Shown in pieces: positions 18,988-27,021 of a stretch of DNA of 64,000 bases. The translations under genes and the position numbers were made by a program. Positions within the stretch are counted from its first letter, which is position 1, and the number at the start of each line of letters is the position of its first letter. Source of the stretch: an uncultured Paracoccaceae bacterium. Its GTDB lineage: Bacteria; Pseudomonadota; Alphaproteobacteria; Rhodobacterales; Rhodobacteraceae. The stretch covers positions 124,001 to 188,000 of the forward strand of contig CATOSU010000002.1 of assembly GCA_951812615.1 (NCBI GenBank). The letters run 5' to 3'. The notes below the pieces were generated by a model. The model ran no database searches, was not told the DNA's origin, and was given only the letters and a program-made list of their open reading frames with translations.

Positions 18988-19833
18988 GGCAGCGTACCTA
19001 CAAAGAGCTTCACGTTTCCAGCGAGTTATGATTCACTTTCCGTAAAACAATGTGGGGAGCCGTGGAATGGCGCGATCAGACTTGAGCGATTTGGAGTGGG
19101 AGTTCATCAAGGCTGTGCTCCCGAACAACAGCCGGGGTGTGAAGCGTGTCGATGATCGGCGCGTGATCAGTGGCATTTTCTATGTCTTGCGTACCGGCAT
19201 CCCTTGGCGGGATTTGCCGGATCAATACGGCCCCTACACCACGGTGTACAACCGTTTCAACCGATGGACTTATGCTGGCATCTGGGATCGTGTGATGGAG
19301 GCGGTCGCCGACGCGCACAACGTCGACACTGTGATGGTGGATGGAACATCCGTGCGTGTGCATCATTCAGCCGCAACGCTCAAAAAAACGACCCGCGTCG
19401 TTGCATGGGGCGGTCGCGGGGCGGGTTAACCACAAAAATTCACGCACTTACCAACCAAGACGGCCTGCCAATCCGCTATGAGCTGACGCCGGGCCAAGCC
19501 CATGACGCACCGCCCTGTGAACAGCTTTTGGATGGACTGCAGCCTGGGCAATATGTGCTCGCGGACAAGGCTTATGACGCAGACTGGATCCGTGAAATGA
19601 TCTGGGAACAAGGCGCCATCGACGTAATCCCACCAAAGGCAAACCGGAAATTGCCCGCCGAGTTTGACGCGGAAATTTACCGCGAACGCAATAAGATCGA
19701 GCGCTTCTTCGGCAGGCTCAAAGCTTCGTTCCGACGCATCGCGACCAGATATGAGAAAACCTCAGCCAACTTCATGGCTATGATCAAACTCGCATCCGTA
19801 AGGCTATGGTGCCAGTTTTATGAGTCTGCTGCC
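18988..19833 (+). mobile_element. IS5-family element (IS427-like), copy 2, 846 bp
   Basis: The sequence is identical to 520-1365 except for G at 19459 (A at 991), which changes Asn to Asp in the transposase. TA lies on both sides (18986-18987 and 19834-19835). Unlike copy 1, the flanks do not rebuild one gene: the left flank is a RhaD-like tail and the right flank a HAD-phosphatase tail. This fits a deletion by recombination between two copies, or an adjacent deletion, rather than a simple insertion. Confidence 0.93.
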
Positions 19834-19836
19834 TAG
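19067..19836 (+). CDS. IS5-family DDE transposase, made by -1 frameshift (copy 2)
   Basis: It has the same two-frame organisation as copy 1: frame 1 starts at 19067 and ends at 19429, and frame 2 is entered at the A7 run near 19382-19388. The three acidic motifs are present. The final codon of the element is GCC and the stop is TAG at 19834-19836, again supplied by the target DNA. Two copies with the same intact frameshift window argue that both are functional and recent. Confidence 0.88.
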
Positions 19837-20130
19837 TTATCTCCTTTCAATGTTGTGGCCAGCCAGTTCAGTGCCAATGCAAGTCCGCCTTGGTCGCAAG
19901 ACGGTGCAATAATGTCTGCGGCTGCCTGTATGTGTGGTTTGGCGTTCGCAACAGTTATCGATGCTCCAGACCACTGGAGGAGTTCCAGGTCGTTTTCTGA
20001 ATCCCCGGCGGCGGCCGTTTCACTTGCCCCGACACCATGATGCTTGGCGATATGAGCAGCGGCCAAATCCTTTCGCGCGTTTTGAGTGACAATCTCGACA
20101 AGCTGTGGTCCCGACCGAGTAACGGTCAGC
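19834..20130 (-). pseudogene. HAD-superfamily (Cof-type) phosphatase, C-terminal remnant
   Basis: The - strand frame reads SLTVTRSGPQLVEIVTQNARKD...GASETAAAGDSENDLELLQWSGASITVANA...IQAAADIIAP. The GDSxND motif and the preceding EI...K region are motifs III and IV of Cof/YidA-type HAD phosphatases. The N-terminal half, with the nucleophile DxD, is absent. The frame stops at a TAG whose G lies in the IS. At its 5' side, near 20125-20130, it is joined head-on to a permease tail reading the other way, so a rearrangement has occurred there. Confidence 0.72.
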
Positions 20131-20377
20131 GATCCGCAGCTTCGACTTGATTGTCGCGATGACAGGTGGCGGGCCTGGCCACGCAACGGAAATGCCATCG
20201 ACATTCATGTTTGCAGCAAGCTTTAAGAGAAATGCGATGTCGATCGGGGCAGCCAGCGCCGTCATGATGCTCTTGGCTGTGTCAACATTCATTATTCCAT
20301 ACCTCATTCGAGAGCTTGGATCAAAATCGAATTCTGAAGTGGTCCCACCTTCTCGGACAGTTTTGCAGCGTTTCTAA
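20123..20377 (+). pseudogene. ABC sugar permease (MalF/GtsB type), C-terminal remnant with IS3 insertion
   Basis: The frame gives AIRSFDLIVAMTGGGPGHATEMPSTFMFAASF, then GIGxASAVMMLL-like text and a last membrane helix ending IIPYLIRELG. This is the C-terminal end of glucose-type ABC permeases (TGGGPG...P). The first 220 or so residues are missing. The IS3 element entered at 20334, two bases into a codon, three codons before the original stop (TGA, 21603-21605). The frame now ends in element DNA at 20377 with 16 foreign residues. Confidence 0.75.
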
Positions 20378-20396
20378 GGTGTATCGGGTTTAGGTT

Positions 20397-21251
20397 TCAT
20401 GCTGCTTTTTGCTCTGCCACGCCAGCCCAATATGCGTCGTCCGGGGTCTGTCGATCAAGCGCGGAATGGGGGCGTTTGGTGTTATAGAACGTCATCCACT
20501 GTTTGATGACACAACGGGCTTGGAACCCATCTTGGATTTCTTCCAGATAGATCGCCTCCTGTTTCAGTGATCTCCAGAGGCGCTCAATGAAGATGTTGTC
20601 GAGATATCTGCCGCGCCCATCCATTGAGATACGCACTCCGGCCTCAGTCAGCGTCGTGATCCAGGTCGATCCGGTGAACTGCGATCCTTGATCCGTATTC
20701 ATGATCTCGGGCGGGCCGTAGTTGGCAATGGCCTCGTTCAATGCCTCGACACAGAAGTCGGCGTGCATTGTGTTCGACAGCCGCCAGCTCAGCACCTTCC
20801 GTGTCGCCCAGTCCATGATGGCAACCAGATACAAGAAGCCGTTCTTGACCGGCACAAAGGTGATATCGGCGCACCGGACCTGGTTGGGCCGATCGATGTT
20901 CATCTTCCTCAGCAGGTACGGGAAGACCGGATGCTGGGGATGCCGCTGGCTGGTCCTGGGGCGTTTGTAGATCGCTTCCAGCCCCATCTTGGCCATCAGC
21001 CGCCTGACTCGATGCCGTCCAACAACGATCCTTTCCCGGCGCAGAAAGGCCGCGATCTGGCGGCTGCCGAAGAACGGATATTTGGTGAACACGCGATCAA
21101 TCTCTTTCATTATCGCCAGCGTGTTCGCGTTGATGCCGACCGGTGTATAGTAGAATGCCGGCCGGCTCAGGCGCACCAGCTTGCATTGCTGGCTGACACT
21201 TAGTTCGGGATGGCCCCGCTTGATCATCGCGCGTTTCTTCTCGGGGCTCAT
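20397..21251 (-). CDS. IS3-family transposase OrfB (DDE integrase core)
   Basis: The 284-residue protein contains the HTH_21 region near residue 40-90 and the integrase core: first Asp in RCADITFVPV, second Asp in NTDQGSQFTG, and Glu in IFIERLWRSLKQE. It ends with the IS3 motif MTFYNTKRPHSALDRQTP. No stop or shift interrupts it, so the element may be active. Confidence 0.93.
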   Translation of the reverse strand: MSPEKKRAMIKRGHPELSVSQQCKLVRLSRPAFYYTPVGINANTLAIMKEIDRVFTKYPFFGSRQIAAFLRRERIVVGRHRVRRLMAKMGLEAIYKRPRTSQRHPQHPVFPYLLRKMNIDRPNQVRCADITFVPVKNGFLYLVAIMDWATRKVLSWRLSNTMHADFCVEALNEAIANYGPPEIMNTDQGSQFTGSTWITTLTEAGVRISMDGRGRYLDNIFIERLWRSLKQEAIYLEEIQDGFQARCVIKQWMTFYNTKRPHSALDRQTPDDAYWAGVAEQKAA

Positions 21252-21526
21252 CGCTTCAGCCCTTCTGACAAAAAATCGTTCTCGACTGCCAGCCTCCCGA
21301 TCTTGGCGTGGAGGTCTTTAACTTCGGCCTCTGACGGCCCCGTCGGCTTGCCTCCACCCGAGAACACATCCGCCATTCCATCAATGGCCTGCCGCTTCCA
21401 TGTGCTCACTTGGTTCGGGTGAAGCTGATGCTTCGCCGCGATCTCCTGCACGGTCTTATCGCCACGCAGCGCTTCCAACGCGACCTTAGCCTTAAACTGA
21501 TCTGTAAAGTTCCGGCGTTTCGCCAT
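21248..21526 (-). CDS. IS3-family transposase OrfA (helix-turn-helix)
   Basis: The 92-residue protein begins MAKRRNFTDQFKAKVALEALRGDKTVQEIAAKHQLHPNQVSTWKRQ, the HTH of IS3 OrfA, followed by a leucine-zipper-like helix (EVKDLHAKIGRLAVENDFL). Its end overlaps the orfB start by 4 nt. IS3 elements normally make the active OrfAB fusion by -1 frameshifting near this overlap. Confidence 0.9.
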   Translation of the reverse strand: MAKRRNFTDQFKAKVALEALRGDKTVQEIAAKHQLHPNQVSTWKRQAIDGMADVFSGGGKPTGPSEAEVKDLHAKIGRLAVENDFLSEGLKR

Positions 21527-21612
21527 TCTCGTATCCCTTCAAAGTTTTGGGATACACCTTAGCTCGTTGTCCGATTTTCTGGGACCACTTCATTCCAACG
21601 GGTGAGTAAGTC

Positions 21613-22455
21613 ATGATTTCACGTATACTAATTTATGCGTCCCTGATCGTTCTAGCGGTGATATTTCTGCTGCCACTTTGGGTGCTAATTATTACTTCTT
21701 TGAAAGACCTGGATGAAATCTACGCAGGTGGAATCATGGATCTGCCGCAAAATCCATCCCTACAAGCTTGGGCTCGTGCCTGGGGAACGGTTTGTGTTGG
21801 TCTGAACTGCACGGGGCTGAAGGCGTTTTACGCCAACACCTTTATGATGGCTATTCCGTCGGTGTTTTTGTCTACCTTTTTTGGCGCCATCCTGGGGTAC
21901 ATACTCATCAAATGGCGGTTCAAGAATTCAGAGCTGGTTTTTGGATTGATTTTGTTCGGCGCATTTATGCCGTTCCAGGCGATCCTTATACCGGTATCTC
22001 AGACATTGTCGTATATGGGCGTGCGCGATCCAGTCTTGTCGCTTATTATTATCCATACAACCTACGGCATCCCGTTCACGACGCTTTTCTTCCGCAACTA
22101 TTACGTGACCTTTCCCGATGAACTCGTGAACGCGGCTCTAATTGACGGTGCCGGCTTCTTCCGCATTTTCTTCAAGATACTCCTTCCAGTATCCACGCCG
22201 ATCATCGTCGTAGCCGTGATTTTCCAATTTACCGGAATCTGGAACGACTTCCTGTTCGGTGTCTCATTTGCCTCAGGCAAAGATGTGCCGGTCACCGTAG
22301 CGCTCAATAACATCGTCAACGTAACTACCGGTCGAAAACAATACGATCTGGACATGGCCGCCGCAGTCCTCGCTGCGTTGCCAACACTGCTCGTCTATAT
22401 CGTTGCCGGAAAATATTTCCTCCGTGGTCTCACGGCGGGGTCTGTGAAGGGATAA
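21613..22455 (+). CDS. ABC sugar transporter permease, glucose/mannose type (GtsC/MalG family)
   Basis: The 280-residue inner-membrane protein has six predicted hydrophobic segments, the first at residues 5-27. The coupling motif for the ATPase is NAALIDGAGFFRIFFKILLPVS (EAA loop). WARAWGTVCVGLNCTGL, FRNYYVTFPDELV and the ending AGKYFLRGLTAGSVKG closely match the glucose ABC permease subfamily. It lies 7 nt after the original stop of the first permease. With that partner reduced to a C-terminal scrap and no binding protein in view, the transporter is probably dead. Its G+C and codon use are lower than in the core genes right of 27 kb. Confidence 0.9.
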   Translation: MISRILIYASLIVLAVIFLLPLWVLIITSLKDLDEIYAGGIMDLPQNPSLQAWARAWGTVCVGLNCTGLKAFYANTFMMAIPSVFLSTFFGAILGYILIKWRFKNSELVFGLILFGAFMPFQAILIPVSQTLSYMGVRDPVLSLIIIHTTYGIPFTTLFFRNYYVTFPDELVNAALIDGAGFFRIFFKILLPVSTPIIVVAVIFQFTGIWNDFLFGVSFASGKDVPVTVALNNIVNVTTGRKQYDLDMAAAVLAALPTLLVYIVAGKYFLRGLTAGSVKG

Positions 22456-22457
22456 CA

Positions 22458-23567
22458 ATGGCACAACTGGTAATCGATAATATCACCAAGGCTTTCGGTG
22501 CAGTCGAAGTCCTGACGGATATTTCCCTACAAATCGGCGATGGCGAGTTTTTGGTATTGGTCGGGCCCTCCGGTTGTGGCAAGTCAACACTTCTCAACCT
22601 GATAGCGGGCCTTGAATCGATAACGTCCGGAGAGTTGCTAATTGGGGAGTCCGTAGTCAACGATCTTTCTCCCAAAAACCGTGACATCGCGATGGTCTTT
22701 CAGTCCTACGCGCTTTATCCGAGCATGACTGTTCGTCAAAACATTACCTTCGGTATGGACGTCCGTGGCGTCCCGAAAGTTGAACAACGAGAGAAGGTGC
22801 AAGAAGTCGCGGACTTACTGCAGATCGGACAACTCTTAAATAGGAGGCCGGCTCAACTATCGGGCGGTCAGCGCCAGCGAGTTGCCATCGGACGAGCTCT
22901 CGTCCGTGATCCGAAGCTCTTTCTTTTCGACGAACCACTTTCAAATCTTGACGCAAAGCTACGTGTCGAAATGCGGACAGAAATCAAGCAACTTCATCAA
23001 CGTTTGGGAACCACAATCGTCTACGTTACTCATGATCAAATCGAGGCAATGACGTTGGCAACCAAGATTGCAGTAATGAACGGTGGCGTAATTCAACAAT
23101 TTGGGACACCCCAGGATATTTACGACAACCCGACCAACGTTTTTGTCGCTGAATTTATTGGCTCGCCTCCGATGAATATTTTCCCGGGCAAGGTTTGTTC
23201 TGATGGAAACTCTGCCGAAATTCAGACCAAAAAATCTGGCAATGTGGTGTTGGAGTTGGATAGATGCGAGGCACGGGACATGATCGCCCCAGGTCAAGAA
23301 ATCCTCGTGGGAGTTCGTCCGGAGGCCTTCTCTAATCAAGCACCACTGGGTGCAGAAGGAAATGTCCAAACCGTCGACCTTATAATCGATGTAGTCGAGC
23401 CCACCGGACCTGACGATTTGGTCATCATAGAGCTAGGCGGGAAAGAAGTTGTTGCGCGACTAGAACCACAATCCTGCGCGCCAGAAACGGTGAGTACGCT
23501 GTTGATCGACAAGACGAAACTAGCCCTGTTTGACGCCGACACAGAACGAAATCTGCTTCAGTCTTAA
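22458..23567 (+). CDS. ABC sugar transporter ATPase (MalK/UgpC type)
   Basis: The 369-residue ATPase has Walker A GPSGCGKST near residues 36-44, Q-loop, signature LSGGQRQRVAIGRA, Walker B LFLFDEPLSNLDA and switch His in VTHDQ. Residues from about 240 form the OB-fold regulatory domain of the CUT1/MalK family (MNIFPGKV...VGVRPEAF). It starts 2 nt after the permease stop. Such ATPases can serve several sugar transporters, so it might still be used by systems elsewhere. Confidence 0.93.
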   Translation: MAQLVIDNITKAFGAVEVLTDISLQIGDGEFLVLVGPSGCGKSTLLNLIAGLESITSGELLIGESVVNDLSPKNRDIAMVFQSYALYPSMTVRQNITFGMDVRGVPKVEQREKVQEVADLLQIGQLLNRRPAQLSGGQRQRVAIGRALVRDPKLFLFDEPLSNLDAKLRVEMRTEIKQLHQRLGTTIVYVTHDQIEAMTLATKIAVMNGGVIQQFGTPQDIYDNPTNVFVAEFIGSPPMNIFPGKVCSDGNSAEIQTKKSGNVVLELDRCEARDMIAPGQEILVGVRPEAFSNQAPLGAEGNVQTVDLIIDVVEPTGPDDLVIIELGGKEVVARLEPQSCAPETVSTLLIDKTKLALFDADTERNLLQS

Positions 23568-24257
23568 TGGTGATTCCACCCGTGAAGCCATGGAGGGTCT
23601 AATCAGACCCCGTTGAGTTCGCGCTCTGTCTCATTGGCACGGACGCCTACCTAGGATTCTGCGATCCATGATGCGTTTCAACGACCGCTTCGGCGAGTCT
23701 CTCCGCGCTGGCGAAATAGAACCACTGCGATTGCTGGCACTTTCTGCGCTTGCATTCGCCGCAACCGCACCAGTCAGAAATGTCCCGCGACTTGTCGGTC
23801 CATTAAGACCGCAGCGAAGGTGCATTTTGGGTTTCTCCGATTTCTACCAATTTGAATGGCCGCAAACGGGATACTCGCCGCGCTGCGGAATACACGACGC
23901 TGCACCTGCAAGAGAATGCTGCGCCAGCGAAGGCCGAAAATCCAAGGTCCGAAAAGTCCCGCATCTTTCCACTTCGTCGACGGCGCGGCGAACGGCCGGT
24001 TCAGAATCCGGGCAATTCGACCCGCCTCAACGGCCGTTTGCGGAAATCTTGCTGCAGTGCCGCGCCGACCCCAGCCTCCCGGTTGCCTTGCTGAGGCAGA
24101 GTTCTCTGCGAAGGCATCAGGCTGGTCCGTCCCGCGTTGCCTTGGACGCGTCGGGTTTTTCGACCGACTGGTGCTGAGGTAAAGCTGACCTTCGAACTCG
24201 GCGCCGCTAAACCTATGGTCTCGACGGCCACTCACGCGAGACATTTGAGGCGTTTGG
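23568..24257. other. 690-nt region without a supported gene
   Basis: Several long frames exist on both strands but all are rich in Arg, Ser and Pro and resemble no family. The text holds recurring short phrases built around AGCGAAGGT/C and GCCGAAAA, which look like dispersed non-coding repeats. It separates the sugar-transport remnants from the QueC-like cassette. Confidence 0.4.
23595..23610. terminator. Short hairpin after the ABC ATPase gene
   Basis: GGGTCT and AGACCC form a 6-bp stem with an AATC loop, 28 nt after the stop. No T-run follows, so termination is uncertain. Confidence 0.3.
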
Positions 24258-24815
24258 TCAGGTGTCAGGTATTCCGCGGTGAGCGGTCATCCGAACTTCA
24301 ACCATCAGCGGGTTCAGCCGATAGCCCTGGCCGGGCAGGTTTTCGATGATTTCCCCGGCCGGTTCCGGGTCGAGGCCCGCTGACCTGAACTTTTTCACCA
24401 GTTCGGTGCGGGACCGGGCAACCCGCTGACGTACACCCTCGTCGGATTCAAGATGAAGACGCTCAGCCAGCCTGTCAGCCCGGATTGTCGGGTAGTCCAG
24501 CGGATCGATCCCCCGGCCGGCGGCTTGCAGAAACTCTTCGGCCAGTTCCCGCAACAGACCAAACGTCGCCCCGGGCCGTATTTCGACCACACCGTTGATC
24601 CTCAGAGGCCACCGACCCTCTGCAAAGGCCAGGGTGAACAACTGCTGCACCGGCTCTGGTGGCGCGCCTGCCTGGGCAACTGGCCCGGCAAACAGCCTTT
24701 CATTGGTCAGATTTCCGTAGAGGCGCGGGAGACTGTCATCCGGGAAGCTTTCGGCCGGCCGGGACTGCAGGGTTTCGCGCATGACTCCGGTGACCGCCTG
24801 TCCATGGCGTTTCAA
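24258..24815 (-). CDS. Unrecognised protein with C-terminal winged-helix-like region (gene 3 of QueC-like cassette)
   Basis: The product has 185 residues and no signal or membrane segment. I do not recognise the N-terminal 90 residues. The last third (IRADRLAERLHLESDEGVRQRVARSRTELVKKFRSAG...IIENLPGQGYRLNP) looks like a winged helix, with the GQGYRLNP ending seen in OmpR-type DNA-binding domains. The start is a TTG at 24815 that overlaps the TGA of the preceding gene (TTGA), so translation is coupled. Its job in the cassette may be DNA binding or regulation; this is inference from the fold-like pattern only. Confidence 0.6.
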   Translation of the reverse strand: MKRHGQAVTGVMRETLQSRPAESFPDDSLPRLYGNLTNERLFAGPVAQAGAPPEPVQQLFTLAFAEGRWPLRINGVVEIRPGATFGLLRELAEEFLQAAGRGIDPLDYPTIRADRLAERLHLESDEGVRQRVARSRTELVKKFRSAGLDPEPAGEIIENLPGQGYRLNPLMVEVRMTAHRGIPDT

Positions 24816-26125
24816 AAGATCGGTGATGCGCGCCAGGCGGAGGGGGCAGGTTCTCCCAGACTCTCGACCGCATCCAGAACCGCCGGGAAATGCCGCACAA
24901 GCCGTTCCGGTGTCAAATGTTCATAGAGTTCGGCCAGTCGGACATAGGAGAGGGCCATCTCGCGGTCTTCAACCCTGATCCTGGGGCCGGCCATGAGATC
25001 GACATGATAATCCGTCTCCGGATCCTGCTTTGCCAGGCCGGCCGCCAGGGCGGCAAAACGTCGGTCAATACACTGAGAACATCGGCCACAATGCGGGTAT
25101 TGCCTGGTCTGGTTATGAACATCTGCGCAGCTTCGGGTCCGGGGGATCTGGTCCGCCATGCCCAGATCAGAGATGGTCCTAAGGACCTCGGTCTTGGTGT
25201 GCCAGAAGAAAGGATTGTCGATCCGCATGCCTCCCTCGAAGACAGTCCCCAGGAATGACGACATGAGATCCAGCGTCTTTGGGTGGGTTGTCCTCGTCGC
25301 TCGCGTGCCGAGAACATTGCCTACCGGCGGCAGGTTGAGACTGACCACACCATTCTCATGAAACGAAACACGGTCTCGACCGAATGCCTGCGCGGTGATC
25401 GCCCCAAGAACCGCAAACAGAAAGGAACGGAGCCGATGCGTTGCTTCCACAATTTTCCCGCCGACCATCTGGACCTGGACAGCAATATGCCGTGACATTC
25501 CATCACCCAGCCTGTTCTGAATGGCGCGCTGCAAATCGCGTTGCACCGGCGCAATCTTGGTTGAAGAAAAATGGCTGACCAGCGCTACGCGTTGCCGCTG
25601 CCGAATGGTCTCCTCCAGCGCACCGGCGAAGGAGTCCAAACCACCGGAAAACATAAGGGCCCGATCCGCCTTCCAGGCGGAGTCTTCGTCAAATCTGAAG
25701 AACCGGGTTCGCTCGGCCCTGACAAAGGACCGCGTCACAAATTCGAACTCAAACGGGTCGCCGCCCAGGAACATCAGCAGTTCCTCCAACGATCCTCTCA
25801 CACGATCTTGTCGCCAGAACTCCGGCTCCCGAACGACCATCTCCACGGCAATTTGCCGGTGCCACTTCTGCCCCATCTGCCGCAGTCCAGCGCCGCCTCG
25901 GCTGACGGAGGCATCAGCCGCGTACACCAAAGCTGCAATCTCCAGCAAGTCCATGGCCCGGTCCGGCAAAGCCTCCACCATATGCCGGTTCAAGCGCTCG
26001 ATCCTGAGCGAAACACCCCGCTCCTTGCCATCAATATCAAAGCGCAGAACCCGATCCCCGCCGCTCCGGGTCAGCGGGTCCAGGCACCGGATTTGGTGCT
26101 CAGGCTGCCGCGCGACGCCGCCCAA
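24812..26125 (-). CDS. QueC-like PP-loop ATPase/nucleoside-modifying protein (gene 2 of cassette)
   Basis: The 437-residue protein has the PP-loop SGGLDS at residues 160-165 and a QueC-type zinc site with Cys333, Cys346, Cys349 and Cys352 (CADVH...CGRCSQC). QueC makes 7-cyano-7-deazaguanine from carboxy-deazaguanine using ATP. This protein is nearly twice as long as housekeeping QueC, owing to an extra N-terminal domain (DLLEIAALVYAADASVSRGG...GSLEELLMFL). That design is known from QueC homologues in defence loci (QatC of the Qat system; Cap9 of type IV CBASS). No queD, queE or queF is near, so queuosine synthesis is unlikely. A TTG start overlaps the upstream gene by 26 nt. Confidence 0.82.
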   Translation of the reverse strand: MGGVARQPEHQIRCLDPLTRSGGDRVLRFDIDGKERGVSLRIERLNRHMVEALPDRAMDLLEIAALVYAADASVSRGGAGLRQMGQKWHRQIAVEMVVREPEFWRQDRVRGSLEELLMFLGGDPFEFEFVTRSFVRAERTRFFRFDEDSAWKADRALMFSGGLDSFAGALEETIRQRQRVALVSHFSSTKIAPVQRDLQRAIQNRLGDGMSRHIAVQVQMVGGKIVEATHRLRSFLFAVLGAITAQAFGRDRVSFHENGVVSLNLPPVGNVLGTRATRTTHPKTLDLMSSFLGTVFEGGMRIDNPFFWHTKTEVLRTISDLGMADQIPRTRSCADVHNQTRQYPHCGRCSQCIDRRFAALAAGLAKQDPETDYHVDLMAGPRIRVEDREMALSYVRLAELYEHLTPERLVRHFPAVLDAVESLGEPAPSAWRASPIF

Positions 26126-26879
26126 ATTCCTTCCTCAACTTGGTGAAGGCGTACCGCGTAAAGCGGTTGATGGCCGCCTGATCAAGGTCCTGATCCCTCC
26201 AGACTGTCTTGCCATACCAACCGCCGGCGAACTCCTGCACGATCCGGGACGTTTCGAACGTATGTTGGCGGAGCGCCTCCTGAAACGCGGTTCGCTGCGC
26301 ATCCGAGGTGAAGCGCCTGCCCGGACCGGTATGATTGGCCAGCTCCCGGCTCAGGTAGTAATCCAGCGAGCGATAGGTGAGCCGCGCAAAGAAATCCCGC
26401 GCCAGCACGGCGAACCCCTGCCCGCTCGAAAACCCCGCCAATGCCTGCCGGATTTCCCTAGGCGTTGGTTCGAACAGGGACGGGAGGCGATCCTTCAACT
26501 GGACGGAAAGGCTCTCCAGCAGTGCTGATTTTGCAAGCTCACCGGCATCTGAGCCCTGCCCCAGATCAAACGCCTGTCCGTCGATGGCGCGACTTAGTCC
26601 CGACAACAGCCCGGTCACAGAGGTCAGATCACCGCCGTCCATGCCCAGCCGATCAAGGAAATCGGAAAACCGTGGCGACCGGGCTTCCAGCGGCAGGGTC
26701 ACCAGGAGGTTTGCAACGAACTGGAATTGCGGATCAGCCGACGCCCGTGACAGATCCCGCTCCGAGGCGTCCGCGGACGCTTCCGCAATCCGCTCCAACG
26801 GAGCTTCCGCCTCCAGAAGAGCAACCACCTCCCGCCACTTCTTCGAACGCGGAAGTGTCCCCAGCCGGATATGGCCCAT
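26100..26879 (-). CDS. Unrecognised protein (gene 1 of QueC-like cassette)
   Basis: The start is the ATG at 26879 after a strong GGGAGGAGACC site; the 20 codons open upstream are not needed. The product has 259 residues (MGHIRLGTLPRSKKWREVVALL...), is soluble, and is unlike any enzyme I know. Its middle is helical (LLSGLSRAIDGQAFDLG) and the C-terminal half has a conserved-looking aromatic stretch (LTYRSLDYYLSREL; FAGGWYGKTVW; RFTRYAFTKLRKEF). It occupies the place that QatB has beside QatC in Qat systems, but I cannot show homology. It is the first gene of a three-gene overlapping operon just downstream of a tRNA gene. Confidence 0.6.
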   Translation of the reverse strand: MGHIRLGTLPRSKKWREVVALLEAEAPLERIAEASADASERDLSRASADPQFQFVANLLVTLPLEARSPRFSDFLDRLGMDGGDLTSVTGLLSGLSRAIDGQAFDLGQGSDAGELAKSALLESLSVQLKDRLPSLFEPTPREIRQALAGFSSGQGFAVLARDFFARLTYRSLDYYLSRELANHTGPGRRFTSDAQRTAFQEALRQHTFETSRIVQEFAGGWYGKTVWRDQDLDQAAINRFTRYAFTKLRKEFGRRRAAA

Positions 26880-27021
26880 GGTCTCCTCCCTGCGTTGGAT
26901 ACAAGCAAACAGAGGCACAGTCGCGCAAGGAAAATCCACGAAATGACATCCGTGTGCTTACCCTGCGCTTACCTATACGTCGGGGCAATGCTCCAAAACT
27001 TCCGTAAGTCTTTGGTAAATA

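Larger units (their letters stand above)
20335..21592 (-). mobile_element. IS3-family element, 1258 bp
   Basis: The ends begin TGAAGTGGTCCCA on both strands, followed by a second block of matches (TCGGACA), giving imperfect terminal inverted repeats. A 3-bp TTC duplication flanks it (20332-20334 and 21593-21595), the size usual for IS3. Removing the element and one TTC restores ...GSKSNSNG followed by TGA in the permease. orfA and orfB lie on the - strand and overlap by 4 nt. Confidence 0.92.

Noticed and set aside
23668-24177. 169-codon + strand frame between the ABC ATPase and the QueC-like cassette
   Set aside because: It is Arg/Ser/Pro-rich, has no ribosome site and competes with equally long frames on the other strand.
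24812-26125. Calling the PP-loop gene housekeeping queC
   Set aside because: It is about twice the normal length, has an additional N-terminal domain, and no queD/E/F is near.
24258-26879. Calling the QueC-like cassette a Qat system
   Set aside because: No QatA-type ATPase and no TatD nuclease are adjacent, and homology of gene 1 to QatB cannot be shown by eye.
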